Below are positions 22,921-33,007 of a stretch of DNA of 64,000 nt, in pieces. The position numbers and the translations under genes are program-made. The stretch spans positions 1,178,001-1,242,000 of the forward strand of contig OZ252006.1 of the NCBI GenBank assembly GCA_965247175.1. Direction: 5' to 3'. The notes under the pieces were generated by a model. The model worked only from the letters and a program-made list of their open reading frames with translations, was not told the DNA's origin and did no database searches. The stretch's first letter is position 1; each line of letters opens with the position of its first letter. The DNA comes from JANQMX01 sp965247175. Lineage in GTDB: Bacteria; Pseudomonadota; Alphaproteobacteria; Kiloniellales; DSM-21159.

Positions 22921-23796
22921 ATGACAACAGTGAACGAAACCGAGAGCATGGCTTCGCTCGACGCGGGCTCTGAAGATGTGCGCGCCGAGATGCAGCGGCT
23001 GATTGATATCATGGCGCGGCTACGGGACCCCGTCGACGGCTGCCCCTGGGACGTGAAGCAGAGCTTCGCCACCATCGCCCCCTACACCATCGAAGAGGCC
23101 TATGAGGTGGCCGACGCCATCGCGCGGGAGGACATGCGGGAGCTGCGCGAGGAGCTTGGCGACCTTTTGCTCCAGGTCGTCTTCCACAGCCGCATGGCCG
23201 AGGAAGCCGGGCATTTCGCCTTCGCCGACGTCGCCCAGGCCATCTCCGACAAGATGGTCGAGCGCCATCCGCATGTCTTTGGAGATACGCGCTTCGCCAG
23301 CGAGGCCGATCAAAAGGCCGATTGGGAGACGCGCAAGGCCGCCGAGCGGGAACGCAAGAACGGCAGCGGCGAGGGGCTGAGCGTGCTGGACGGGGTGGCG
23401 ACCTCCCTACCCGCTCTTTTGCGGGCTCTCAAGCTTCAGAAGCGTGCCGCCCGCGTCGGTTTCGATTGGCCCCAGGCCCGCATCCAGCAGGTCATCGACA
23501 AGATTGCCGAGGAGGCTGCCGAATTGGCCGCGGAGGTCGGCGCCGAGGATGAAGGCGCCCAAGCCCGCATTGAGGACGAGTTCGGAGACGTGATGTTCTC
23601 GCTGGTCAATCTGGCGAGGCATCTCTCCGTCGACCCTGAAGAGGCCCTGCGCAAGACCAACAGAAAGTTCGTTCGCCGCTTCCAGGCGATGGAGCAGGCC
23701 TTTCGCGCGCAAGACCGCGCCTTGTCCGACTGTTCTCTAGAGGAGCTGGAAGAGGCTTGGCAGACTGCCAAGCGGCGCGAAAGAGAGGTCGACTAG
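22921..23796 (+). CDS. mazG: Nucleoside triphosphate pyrophosphohydrolase
   Basis: 291 residues from ATG 22921 with two tandem MazG helical domains. The first contains DGCPWDVKQ and TIEEAYEVADAI with the EExxE-type metal ligands (ELREELGDLLLQVVFH); the second has IAEEAAELAAEV and EDEFGDVMFSLVNLAR. It hydrolyses non-canonical NTPs and moderates (p)ppGpp. The sequence KLQKRAARVGFDW between the domains is typical. The stop overlaps the convergent IMPase-family gene by four bases. In related genomes mazG lies directly next to hflX; here groESL and an IMPase gene intervene. Confidence 0.93.
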   Translation: MTTVNETESMASLDAGSEDVRAEMQRLIDIMARLRDPVDGCPWDVKQSFATIAPYTIEEAYEVADAIAREDMRELREELGDLLLQVVFHSRMAEEAGHFAFADVAQAISDKMVERHPHVFGDTRFASEADQKADWETRKAAERERKNGSGEGLSVLDGVATSLPALLRALKLQKRAARVGFDWPQARIQQVIDKIAEEAAELAAEVGAEDEGAQARIEDEFGDVMFSLVNLARHLSVDPEEALRKTNRKFVRRFQAMEQAFRAQDRALSDCSLEELEEAWQTAKRREREVD

Positions 23797-24605
23797 GACT
23801 CTCCGAGGAGCGTGTCCCGGAGGGCATGCCATCCCTCCTCGCTCGGCCCCAGCAGCAAACCCGAGGCCCCGTGGTCTCTCGGCAGGTAGGGCTCGCCGTC
23901 GAGCAGCCGGTCGTAGCCGCCGGCCTCTTGGTGCAGCAGCACACCGGCGATGTGGTCCCAAGGCTTGGTGCGGGTGTAGAAGGAATAGTCGCTTTCGCCG
24001 GCGATCATGCGCAGATACTCATGCCCCGCGCAGTGCAATGACTGCATGGGCTTGAGCTTGTCTCTCACCGCCTGGACCCGGCGTTTCAGTTCGGATGGGC
24101 CGTATTGGCTACCGTGCAGCGTGCCGCGCATCTTCGCCAGGTCGCGCACGCCGCTGACCGACTGCCGAGCACCGTCGATGAAGGCGCCGCCGCCCAGCTC
24201 ACCGGCCGCCGTCCTGCCGCTGCAGGGATCGTGAATCCAGCCGGCCAGCGCCTGCGCACCGCGCACCAGCGCGACCATGACGGCGAAAGGCTCGCGGCCC
24301 TTGGCAAAGTTGCCGGTCCCGTCGACCGGATCGATGATCCAGGCGTAGCTCTCGTTCGCGGCCAGCTCGTCGAGCAGTTCCGGCGCCGCCGCCACCGCTT
24401 CCTCGCCGACGACCAGTGAGCCTGGAAGCAGCGCAGAGAGCTCTGCCGTCAGGCGCTTTTCGACAGCCACATCAACAACAGTGACGAGCTCGCCCGGGTT
24501 CTTCTCCTGAACCTCATGGGCTTCCAGCATGCGAAAGCGCGGCATCACTTCTTCGGCCGCCGCTGCGGCGAGCAGCGCTGTCACGCGATCGATGTCGGGT
24601 ACCAT
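23793..24605 (-). CDS. Inositol monophosphatase family protein
   Basis: 270 residues with IMPase/FBPase-fold metal sites: GEEAV near residue 68 and WIIDPVDGTGNF near 89-100, and a C-terminal WDHIAGVLLHQEAGG near 218, where the usual motif is WDxAAG. Candidate substrates are inositol phosphate, 3'-phosphoadenosine phosphates (CysQ) or histidinol phosphate; the sequence alone does not decide. It lies downstream of groEL beyond that gene's terminator. Confidence 0.88.
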   Translation of the reverse strand: MVPDIDRVTALLAAAAAEEVMPRFRMLEAHEVQEKNPGELVTVVDVAVEKRLTAELSALLPGSLVVGEEAVAAAPELLDELAANESYAWIIDPVDGTGNFAKGREPFAVMVALVRGAQALAGWIHDPCSGRTAAGELGGGAFIDGARQSVSGVRDLAKMRGTLHGSQYGPSELKRRVQAVRDKLKPMQSLHCAGHEYLRMIAGESDYSFYTRTKPWDHIAGVLLHQEAGGYDRLLDGEPYLPRDHGASGLLLGPSEEGWHALRDTLLGES

Positions 24606-24631
24606 GTTTGGATCTCTTGATGTCTGCTCAG

Positions 24632-24662
24632 AAAAGGAAGGGCCGCGACAAAGCCGCGGCCC
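24632..24662 (-). terminator. Terminator after groEL
   Basis: On the minus strand an eight-pair GC stem (GGGCCGCG at 24640-24647 with CGCGGCCC at 24655-24662, seven-base loop) is followed by TTCCTTTTC, complement of 24631-24639. It lies 26 bases past the groEL stop. Confidence 0.8.
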
Positions 24663-24688
24663 CTCCCCTTACACCTCTTCGGCCGAGC

Positions 24689-26338
<1,650 letters not shown>

Positions 26339-26369
26339 AGTAAATTCCTCCCTCGTTCGTCCGCTGGCC

Positions 26370-26657
26370 CTAGGCCAAGACACCCATGATGTCGGACTCG
26401 CGCATGATCAGAACGTCCTTGCCCTCGATGCGCACCTCTGTCCCGGACCACTTGCCGTAAAGCACCCGGTCGCCCTTCTTCACATCCAAGGGCACGAGCT
26501 TTCCATCTTCGCCGCGAGCGCCGGGGCCGCAGGCAACGATCTTTCCCTGCATCGGCTTTTCTTTGGCGCTGTCGGGAATGATGATCCCGCCGGCGGTCTT
26601 CTCTTCCTCTTCCAGAGGCTGGACCACGACGCGATCGTGCAACGGACGCAGGTTCAT
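26370..26657 (-). CDS. groES: Co-chaperonin GroES
   Basis: 95 residues beginning MNLRPLHDRVVV. ATG 26657 is preferred over the in-frame ATG at 26672 because GGAGAAG lies six bases before it. The mobile loop (EEEEKTAGGIIIPDSAKEKP) and the roof segments match GroES. It caps the GroEL ring during folding. First gene of the groESL operon. Confidence 0.96.
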   Translation of the reverse strand: MNLRPLHDRVVVQPLEEEEKTAGGIIIPDSAKEKPMQGKIVACGPGARGEDGKLVPLDVKKGDRVLYGKWSGTEVRIEGKDVLIMRESDIMGVLA

Positions 26658-26712
26658 GAGGTGCTTCTCCATATCGATGGGGTGAATGGCGTTCGGGAGC
26701 GGATGAGTCCCT

Positions 26713-26739
26713 TTGGCACTCGCTGAATGGGAGTGCCAA
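26713..26739 (-). promoter_or_regulatory. CIRCE element (HrcA operator)
   Basis: TTGGCACTC, nine bases, GAGTGCCAA: a perfect inverted repeat matching the CIRCE consensus TTAGCACTC-N9-GAGTGCTAA at all but one base per arm. It starts eight bases downstream of the -10 box, where HrcA would block the groESL start site. Confidence 0.96.
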
Positions 26740-26747
26740 TCTCTTCT

Positions 26748-26776
26748 TATCTAAGAAATGTGCCCCACAGCGTCAA
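26748..26776 (-). promoter_or_regulatory. groESL promoter
   Basis: On the minus strand TTGACG (26776-26771), 17 bases, TAGATA (26753-26748). Both hexamers fit sigma-70 well, spacing is optimal and the CIRCE lies just downstream. Confidence 0.82.
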
Positions 26777-26810
26777 TCGCTTGGCGGACGCTATCTCGCC
26801 TCTCAGGGCA

Positions 26811-28178
26811 CTAATGCGAAAGAATCCCCTCCGGTCGCTCGTCGAGCAGGCGATCCAGGCGGCCACGCTCCAGCGCATCGAGGGAAACCGTCAGTCGGCA
26901 AACGGCGTCGTCATCGATGCGTTCCAGCACTTCGCCGTGACGATAGAGCCAGGCCAACAAGCTGCCGTCGCTCGCATCGACCGTCAGCTGGAGAACTCTG
27001 CGCTCGCGTCCCAGGCGTCGGTCGATCGCCGTGAGCAGGGCCTCGACCCCCTCCCCATCAACGGCTGAGATCGCCACGGCGCCTTGGCGCTCTTCCAAGT
27101 GGCGAAGGTCGCGGCGCTGTTCAGCGCTCAGCAGATCGATCTTGTTCCAGACCTCGAGGATTTCGTCGTCCTCTTGGAACTCTCCTTTGAGATGCTTGAT
27201 GGTCGCCAGCACATCGCTCGCCTGGGCGTCGCTGTCCGGCGAAGCGATATCGCGGACATGCACGATGAGGTCCGCCGACACTACCTCCTCGAGGGTCGCG
27301 CGGAAGGCGGCGATGAGGTCGGTCGGAATCTCGGAGATGAAGCCGACCGTGTCGGACAGGATGATCTGGCGCCCCGATGGCAGAGCTAGGCGCCGCATCG
27401 TCGGGTCCAAGGTCGCGAAGAGCTGGTCGCGGGCGATCACCTCGGACTGAGTCAGGCGGTTGAAGAGGGTCGACTTGCCGGCGTTGGTATAACCAACCAG
27501 AGCCACCGTCGCGTAGGGCACCTTCTGCCGCGCGGCCCGGTGCAGGCCGCGGGTCCGCTGCACATCCTTGAGCTGGCGCTTGATCTTGACGATCCGCTGG
27601 TCGATCAGCCGGCGGTCGAGTTCGATCTGGCGCTCGCCAGGGCCGCCCATGAAGCCCGCGCCGCCGCGCTGCCGCTCCAAGTGAGTCCAGGACCGCACCA
27701 AACGCGAGCGCTGATAGCTGAGCGCTGCGAGCTCGACCTGCAACTGCCCCTCCCGCGTCTTGGCGCGGGCACCGAAGATCTCGAGGATGAGACCGGTGCG
27801 GTCGATCACCTTGCAGTTCCAGGCCCGCTCCAGGTTGCGCTGCTGCACCGGCGTGAGCGCATGGTCGACCACCGCGACCTCGATCGCCTCGTCTTCGATG
27901 ATCGCATGAAAGCGCTCCAGCGCGCCTGATCCGAGGAATGTGCCCGGCAGCATCCTGCGGTAGGTCACGACCTCGGCCGCGCGCAAGTCGAGGCCAATCG
28001 CCTCGGCCAAGCTGCAGATCTCACCGAGCCGTGCCGCCTGATCCCGCCCCTCGCTCTGCGGCCCCTGCGCAGCGACAGGACAGACCACGAGCGCGGCCGT
28101 GCCCTCTACACTCTTTCCGTTCACATGCGAAGGCGGATGCCCGTTGGCGGGATTTCTATCGTCGCTGATGCTTGTCAA
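26811..28178 (-). CDS. hflX: GTPase HflX
   Basis: A ribosome-associated GTPase that splits stalled 70S ribosomes. 455 residues from a TTG start nine bases after hfq. An N-terminal HflX nucleotide-binding domain is followed by a coiled-coil linker (RQIELDRRLIDQRIVKIKRQL) and a G domain with GYTNAGKST (G1), DPTMRR (G2), DTVGFI (G3) and NKID (G4). No ATG exists in the first 75 codons; the TTG start is therefore likely but lacks a clear Shine-Dalgarno, so translation may be coupled to hfq. Confidence 0.93.
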   Translation of the reverse strand: MTSISDDRNPANGHPPSHVNGKSVEGTAALVVCPVAAQGPQSEGRDQAARLGEICSLAEAIGLDLRAAEVVTYRRMLPGTFLGSGALERFHAIIEDEAIEVAVVDHALTPVQQRNLERAWNCKVIDRTGLILEIFGARAKTREGQLQVELAALSYQRSRLVRSWTHLERQRGGAGFMGGPGERQIELDRRLIDQRIVKIKRQLKDVQRTRGLHRAARQKVPYATVALVGYTNAGKSTLFNRLTQSEVIARDQLFATLDPTMRRLALPSGRQIILSDTVGFISEIPTDLIAAFRATLEEVVSADLIVHVRDIASPDSDAQASDVLATIKHLKGEFQEDDEILEVWNKIDLLSAEQRRDLRHLEERQGAVAISAVDGEGVEALLTAIDRRLGRERRVLQLTVDASDGSLLAWLYRHGEVLERIDDDAVCRLTVSLDALERGRLDRLLDERPEGILSH

Positions 28179-28187
28179 ACGCTGAGA

Positions 28188-28439
28188 TCAGCCCTCACCG
28201 CGCTGCTCGCTTGGGTCGAAAAGCTGAACCGGCGTCGACGGCATGACCGTCGAGATCGCGTGCTTGTACACCAGCTGCGAGTGCGCGTCCCGCCGCAACA
28301 GGACCGAAAAGTTGTCGAACCAGGTGATGATACCTTGGAGCTTGACCCCGTTCACTAGGAACACCGTGACTGGCACCTTGTTCTTGCGAATATGGTTCAG
28401 AAAGACATCCTGAACGTTCTGACTTTTCTCCGACGCCAT
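28188..28439 (-). CDS. hfq: RNA chaperone Hfq
   Basis: 83 residues, typical for alphaproteobacteria. Sm1 motif with NGVKLQGIITWFDNFSVLL and Sm2 with YKHAISTVMP are intact, including the distal and proximal face residues. It promotes sRNA-mRNA pairing. The upstream gap to the HAD gene (28440-28610) must hold its promoter; I could not define it. Confidence 0.97.
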   Translation of the reverse strand: MASEKSQNVQDVFLNHIRKNKVPVTVFLVNGVKLQGIITWFDNFSVLLRRDAHSQLVYKHAISTVMPSTPVQLFDPSEQRGEG

Positions 28440-28610
28440 AGATTGTCCCCGCTCGTGCTTTCATTAGTTTTCTCTGACCGGGCGGAATTTCGCCGTCCCC
28501 GCAGACGTGCCTGTTCCGGAAAACTTGGCGTATTTCCTCTGGCCCAACAAGTGGTTTGTCGCAAGATGACCGCTTCAATTGCCATTCGCAACGGAACAAG
28601 TTGTGATTTT

Positions 28611-29270
28611 TCAATTTGTTATGATCAAGGCGGCCAGCAAGGATGCAAGGTCGCCAAAATGCCTGTGCGGTGCGTCGCTGTGAAATTCCTCCGCACCCGG
28701 CAATTCCTTCGCGATCAGAACGGCGGTGCAGCCGGCGTTGTGGGCACAGGCCATGTCGATATCGGTGTCACCGACGAACCAGACCGCCGCCGAGGGGCTC
28801 AGCCCGCCGGGCTCTAGAGCCATATGCACGGGATCCGGCGCCGGCTTGTCGCGCGGCGCATCGTTGGCGCCGACAGCGGCACCGAACAGGGTCGACCAGC
28901 CCAGGTGGTCGACCTCGCGGCGCAGGATTGAGCCCCGCTTGTTGCTGACCACGCCGAGGTAGTGGCCTCGGGCGTGGAGGGCCCGGAGGCAAGTCTCTGC
29001 CTCCGGTAGCGGACGCAGCGCCTCGAGGTGCCGCGCTTCGAACGCACGATAGAAGCAGTCGGTGGCCTCCTCGGCCCGCTCCCCGAAGAGTTGCGGGAAG
29101 GCATCGCGTGCCGAAGCCCGCACGTTGCGCCGAACCTCCTCCTCCGTCCACGGCCGATGGCCCATGGTAACAAAGGTCTCGTGCAAGGCCGCGTGGATGA
29201 CGGCCCAGGTGTCGACCAGCGTGTTGTCCCAGTCGAAGAGAAAGGCGGTCGGTGCCGAACCGCCGGTCAA
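28611..29270 (-). CDS. HAD-family phosphatase (phosphoglycolate phosphatase-like)
   Basis: 219 residues with HAD motif I FDWDNTLVD near the N terminus, motif II VSNKRG near 110, the catalytic lysine in KPAPDP near 140, and motif IV FVGDTDIDM near 166. The cap is of the C1 helical type, as in Gph. The start is TTG 29270, overlapping the stop of the transaminase gene, so coupled translation is likely. No ATG is available near the N terminus. The gene sits between dat and hfq, which are usually closer together. Confidence 0.87.
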   Translation of the reverse strand: MTGGSAPTAFLFDWDNTLVDTWAVIHAALHETFVTMGHRPWTEEEVRRNVRASARDAFPQLFGERAEEATDCFYRAFEARHLEALRPLPEAETCLRALHARGHYLGVVSNKRGSILRREVDHLGWSTLFGAAVGANDAPRDKPAPDPVHMALEPGGLSPSAAVWFVGDTDIDMACAHNAGCTAVLIAKELPGAEEFHSDAPHRHFGDLASLLAALIITN

Positions 29271-30139
29271 TGGAGCGCAGGCGGGTCTTCGCCCCGCACT
29301 ACGGCCGCTTCATAGCCGTCCCGCAGGCGCAGGGTCAGCTCGCCGGCGCGGCCGTTGCCGATGGCAGTATCATCGATGCGCACGACGGGCATGACGAAGT
29401 TGCTGCTGGAGGTGATGAAAGCCTCCTTGGCGTCCTTCGCCTCCTGCAAGGTGAAGGGTCTTTCCTCGACGGGGATGCCTAGGCTCTCCGCCGTGCGTAT
29501 CAGGGAGATGCGCGTGATGCCATTGAGAATGTCGTCGGTCGCCGGGCGGGTGATCAGGCGCTTGTCCTTGGTGATGATCCAGGCGTTGGTCGAGGTGCCC
29601 TCTGTGACGAAGCCGTCGTCGTCGACCATCCAGGCTTCATAGGCACCGGCCTCGAAGGCCTGCTGCTTGCCGAGACAGTTGGGCAGTAGCGAAACCGACT
29701 TGATGTCCCGCCGCTTCCAGCGGATGTCCGGAATTGCGATGACTCCGACGCCAGCTTCGATAGCCTCGCGCTGCGCCGGCTTGGTCTGGCGCGTGGTCAT
29801 CACCACCGCCGGCACCGCCTGCTTGGGGAACTTATGATCGCGCGGCGCCACGCCGCGGGTGACCTGCATGTAGAGAAAGCCGTTGCTCAGGCGGTTCCGG
29901 CGCATCAGCTCGGCGCTGACGAGCTTGAGGCTCCGGCGCGACATGGGCATGTCGATGCGCAACTCGCTCAGCGAGCGCTCCAGCCGATCGAGGTGCAGGT
30001 CCTCGTCGACCAGCCGGCCATGCGAGACCGGCACCACTTCATAGACACCGTCGGCAAACTGATAGCCGCGGTCTTCGATATGAACCGTCGCCTGGTTGTG
30101 CGGCCGGTATCGCCCGTTGACGTAGGCGTATTTTGGCAT
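29267..30139 (-). CDS. dat: D-amino-acid transaminase
   Basis: 290 residues, fold-type IV PLP enzyme. The catalytic lysine lies in WKRRDIKSVSLLPN near residue 147, and EGTSTNAWI (near 184) is the phosphate-cup signature. Transfers the amino group between D-Ala and 2-oxoglutarate, giving D-Glu for peptidoglycan or degrading D-amino acids. Located between trkA and hfq as is common in alphaproteobacteria. A 7-pair hairpin (30161-30181) lies upstream of its start. Confidence 0.92.
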   Translation of the reverse strand: MPKYAYVNGRYRPHNQATVHIEDRGYQFADGVYEVVPVSHGRLVDEDLHLDRLERSLSELRIDMPMSRRSLKLVSAELMRRNRLSNGFLYMQVTRGVAPRDHKFPKQAVPAVVMTTRQTKPAQREAIEAGVGVIAIPDIRWKRRDIKSVSLLPNCLGKQQAFEAGAYEAWMVDDDGFVTEGTSTNAWIITKDKRLITRPATDDILNGITRISLIRTAESLGIPVEERPFTLQEAKDAKEAFITSSSNFVMPVVRIDDTAIGNGRAGELTLRLRDGYEAAVVRGEDPPALH

Positions 30140-30160
30140 GCGACCTCCGATGCTTGCGGC

Positions 30161-30181
30161 CCTCCAGTGCAGCGCTGGAGG
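30161..30181 (-). other. Hairpin between trkA and dat
   Basis: CCTCCAG (30161-30167) and CTGGAGG (30175-30181) form a seven-pair stem with a seven-base loop inside the 77-base gap. No T-run follows on either strand, so it is more likely a processing or stabilising structure than a terminator. Confidence 0.4.
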
Positions 30182-30216
30182 CGCGCCATGACAACAGCAC
30201 TCTATGCCGGGAGAGC

Positions 30217-31593
30217 TTAAAAGAACTCCAGCTTGACCGAAAAGAGGCGCTCGACCCGTTTGGCGGCTTTGGTGGTCGCATAGAGCACCACAAGATCGCC
30301 AGCCGAAATCACCGTGTCGCCGCGCGGCATAATGACCTCCCGCCCTCTCAGGATGGCGCCAATCATGACGCCGGGCGGCAAATCGGCTTCGCGCAGCGGC
30401 TTGGCCACCAGGCTCGAGGTCTCCAGCGCCTCCGCCTCGATGACCTCGCCGACGCCGTGCGAGATGGAGTGCACCGAGCGGATCCGGCCGCGCCGCACAT
30501 GGCGCAGGATGGTCGAGACAGTGATGGCCCGCGGGCTGACCATGGTGTCGATGCCGAGCCCCGCGACGAGATCGTCATAGGACGTGGAGTTGACCAGAGT
30601 CACGGCACGCTTGGCCCCATGCCGTTTGGCCAGGAGCGAAGAGAGAATGTTGACCTCGTCGTCGTTGGAGACGGCCACCACCGTCTCCGTCTGCGCGACG
30701 TTGCATTCGTCCATGATGTCGGTGTCGAGCGCATCGCCGTGAATGACGACCGTACGGGCCAACTGCTGGGCAACCACTTCGGCGCGCTGCTTGTCGAGCT
30801 CGATCACCTTGGCCTGAACGCCGGCGTACTTCTCTTCGATGGTCTGCGCCAGGTGCAGACCGATGTTGCCGCCGCCGATGACGATCACACGCCGCGCCTC
30901 GCGCTCCTCATAGCCGAAGGACGACAGGGCGCGCTCCAGATGGGTCACATCGCAGATGAAGTAGGCGTCGTCGCCCGGCCGCAGCTCCTCCTCACCGCTC
31001 GCCAGAATGACTTCGCCGCCACGGCGAATGCCGACGATGGTGACGTGCAGGTCCGGGAAAATCTCGGTCAGCTGACGCAGCGGCGTCAGGATAATCGGTG
31101 TGTCGTTCTTGACGTGCACACCGGCCAAGGTGAGACGCCCGTCGGCCAGCGGAATGACCTCGAACGCCGATGGCACCTGCAGCCGGTTGCTGATCGCCTT
31201 GGCGACCTCGGCTTCCGGCGAGATGATGACGTCGATCGGCATGTTGTCGCGGGAGAACAGCGTCGACCACTGATCGTCGAGGTAGCTGCGGTGGCGGACA
31301 CGGGCGATCTTTGTCGGCACGTCGAAGATCGAGTGGCAGACCTGGCACGCCACCATGTTGACCTCGTCGGCATAGGTGACGGCGATCACCATGTCGGCGT
31401 CGCGCGCGCCGGCCTTCTCGAGCACCGCAGGATGAGAGGCAAAGCCGACCACGCCGCCGACATCGAGAACATCGGTGATCTTGTGCACCAGATCGGCGCG
31501 CTGATCGATCACCGTGACGTCCGCGTCCTCGCCAGCGAGATAGCGCGCGATGTTCGAGCCGACCTGCCCGCCGCCGCAGATGATGACCTTCAT
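30217..31593 (-). CDS. trkA: Trk potassium uptake protein TrkA
   Basis: 458 residues, cytosolic NAD(H)-binding gating subunit of the Trk K+ channel. Two tandem RCK units: TrkA_N GGGQVGSNIARYLAGE at the N terminus and VIGGGNIGLHLAQTIEE near 236, each followed by a TrkA_C domain. Its place after ntrYX is conserved in alphaproteobacteria. No trkH is seen in the window. Confidence 0.95.
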   Translation of the reverse strand: MKVIICGGGQVGSNIARYLAGEDADVTVIDQRADLVHKITDVLDVGGVVGFASHPAVLEKAGARDADMVIAVTYADEVNMVACQVCHSIFDVPTKIARVRHRSYLDDQWSTLFSRDNMPIDVIISPEAEVAKAISNRLQVPSAFEVIPLADGRLTLAGVHVKNDTPIILTPLRQLTEIFPDLHVTIVGIRRGGEVILASGEEELRPGDDAYFICDVTHLERALSSFGYEEREARRVIVIGGGNIGLHLAQTIEEKYAGVQAKVIELDKQRAEVVAQQLARTVVIHGDALDTDIMDECNVAQTETVVAVSNDDEVNILSSLLAKRHGAKRAVTLVNSTSYDDLVAGLGIDTMVSPRAITVSTILRHVRRGRIRSVHSISHGVGEVIEAEALETSSLVAKPLREADLPPGVMIGAILRGREVIMPRGDTVISAGDLVVLYATTKAAKRVERLFSVKLEFF

Positions 31594-31621
31594 GCCGTCG
31601 CTATCCTAGACTACGAGCGGG

Positions 31622-33007
31622 TCAACGCTCGCTGGTGTTTATGCCGAGGCTGCGGAGCTTGCGGTGGAGAGCGGAGCGCTCCATGCCGACAAAGCCCGCG
31701 GTGCGTGAGATGTTGCCGCCGAAACGGGTGATCTGGGCTTCGAGATACTGTCGCTCGAAGGTCTCTCGCGCCTCTCTGAGCGGCAGGCCCATGATGTCGT
31801 CCCCGCTGCCGTGCGACAGCGCGGCCGGCAGCTGCGCCGTCAGGTCGGGCGGCAGCATGTCGGCACGCAAGGGCTCCTCAGGGCTACCAGGGGCCATGAT
31901 CAGCATCCACTCGACCACGTTCCGCAGCTGCCGCACGTTGCCCGGCCAGCTGTAGGCTTGCAAGGCCGCAAGCGCATCGTGGGAAAAGCGGCGGCGCGGC
32001 AAGCCGGCCTGGCTCGCGGCACGCTCGACGAAGTACTCGGCCAGTTTGGGGATGTCCTCCCGGCGTTCCTGCAAGGCCGGCACGATGAGCGGCACGACGT
32101 TCAGCCGATAGTAGAGGTCCTCGCGGAATTGGCCGTCGCGGACCAGTTCCGGCAGGCTGCGGTTCGAGGACGCGATGACCCGAACGTCGACCTCGACGCG
32201 GCTGCTGCCCCCGAAACGCTCGAAGGTTTGTTCTTGCAGCACCCGGACGATCTTGCCCTGGGTCTCGAGCGGCATGTCCGCCACCTCGTCGAGCAAGAGG
32301 GTACCGCCGTGTGCGCGCTCAAGCGTGCCGATCTTGGCGGCTCCGTTGTCGCCATAGCCAGCCTCGACCCCAAAGAGCTCGGCTTCGATGCGGTCCGGGT
32401 GCATGGTGGCGCAGTTCAAGATGACCAGCGAGCCTTCGTTGCGCTTGGAGCGCATGTGTATCTGACGCGCCGCGACTTCCTTGCCGGCACCGGCAGGCCC
32501 GGTGATCATGATACGGCTGTTGGTCGGCGCCACCTTGTTGATCGCCTGGCGCAGGTTGCCGATCACCGGCGAGTCGCCGACGAACTCGCTTTCCTGCAAG
32601 CCCTGCTGACGCAGCTGTGCGTTCTCGCGGCGCAGCCGGCTGCGCTCCAAGGCATGGGCGACGGCAAGCAGCAGACGGTCTGCCTTGAAGGGCTTTTCGA
32701 TATAGTCCAACGCGCCGCTGCGAATGGCCGAGACGGCGGTTTCCACGTTACCATGGCCGCTAATCATCACCACGGCGATGTCCGGGTGCTCGCGGCGGAG
32801 AATCTTCAAGAGCTCCAGGCCGTCGTGCTGGGAGTTCTGCAGCCAGATGTCCAGCAGGATAAGGCTCGGTTGCCGGGTCGCGATCTGGATCAAGGCGTTC
32901 TGGCTACTGGCCGCGGTGCGGGTGGCGTAGCCCTCGTCCTGCAACACCCCCTCGATCAATAGACGGATGTCGGCCTCGTCATCGACGATCAGGATGTCTT
33001 CACGCAT
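31622..33007 (-). CDS. ntrX: NtrX response regulator
   Basis: 461 residues from ATG 33007. A receiver domain has DD9-10 and phospho-acceptor Asp53 (LLDIW), then an AAA+ domain with ITGPAGAGKE (Walker A) and GGTLLLDEVADM (Walker B), and a Fis-type HTH ending in RTAGFVGMERSALHRKLRSLGI. The GAFTGA loop needed to contact sigma-54 is missing (the region reads EAGYGDNGAAKIG), a known trait of NtrX, so it probably acts without activating sigma-54. It overlaps ntrY by eight bases and forms the NtrYX pair for nitrogen and redox control. Confidence 0.95.
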   Translation of the reverse strand: MREDILIVDDEADIRLLIEGVLQDEGYATRTAASSQNALIQIATRQPSLILLDIWLQNSQHDGLELLKILRREHPDIAVVMISGHGNVETAVSAIRSGALDYIEKPFKADRLLLAVAHALERSRLRRENAQLRQQGLQESEFVGDSPVIGNLRQAINKVAPTNSRIMITGPAGAGKEVAARQIHMRSKRNEGSLVILNCATMHPDRIEAELFGVEAGYGDNGAAKIGTLERAHGGTLLLDEVADMPLETQGKIVRVLQEQTFERFGGSSRVEVDVRVIASSNRSLPELVRDGQFREDLYYRLNVVPLIVPALQERREDIPKLAEYFVERAASQAGLPRRRFSHDALAALQAYSWPGNVRQLRNVVEWMLIMAPGSPEEPLRADMLPPDLTAQLPAALSHGSGDDIMGLPLREARETFERQYLEAQITRFGGNISRTAGFVGMERSALHRKLRSLGINTSER

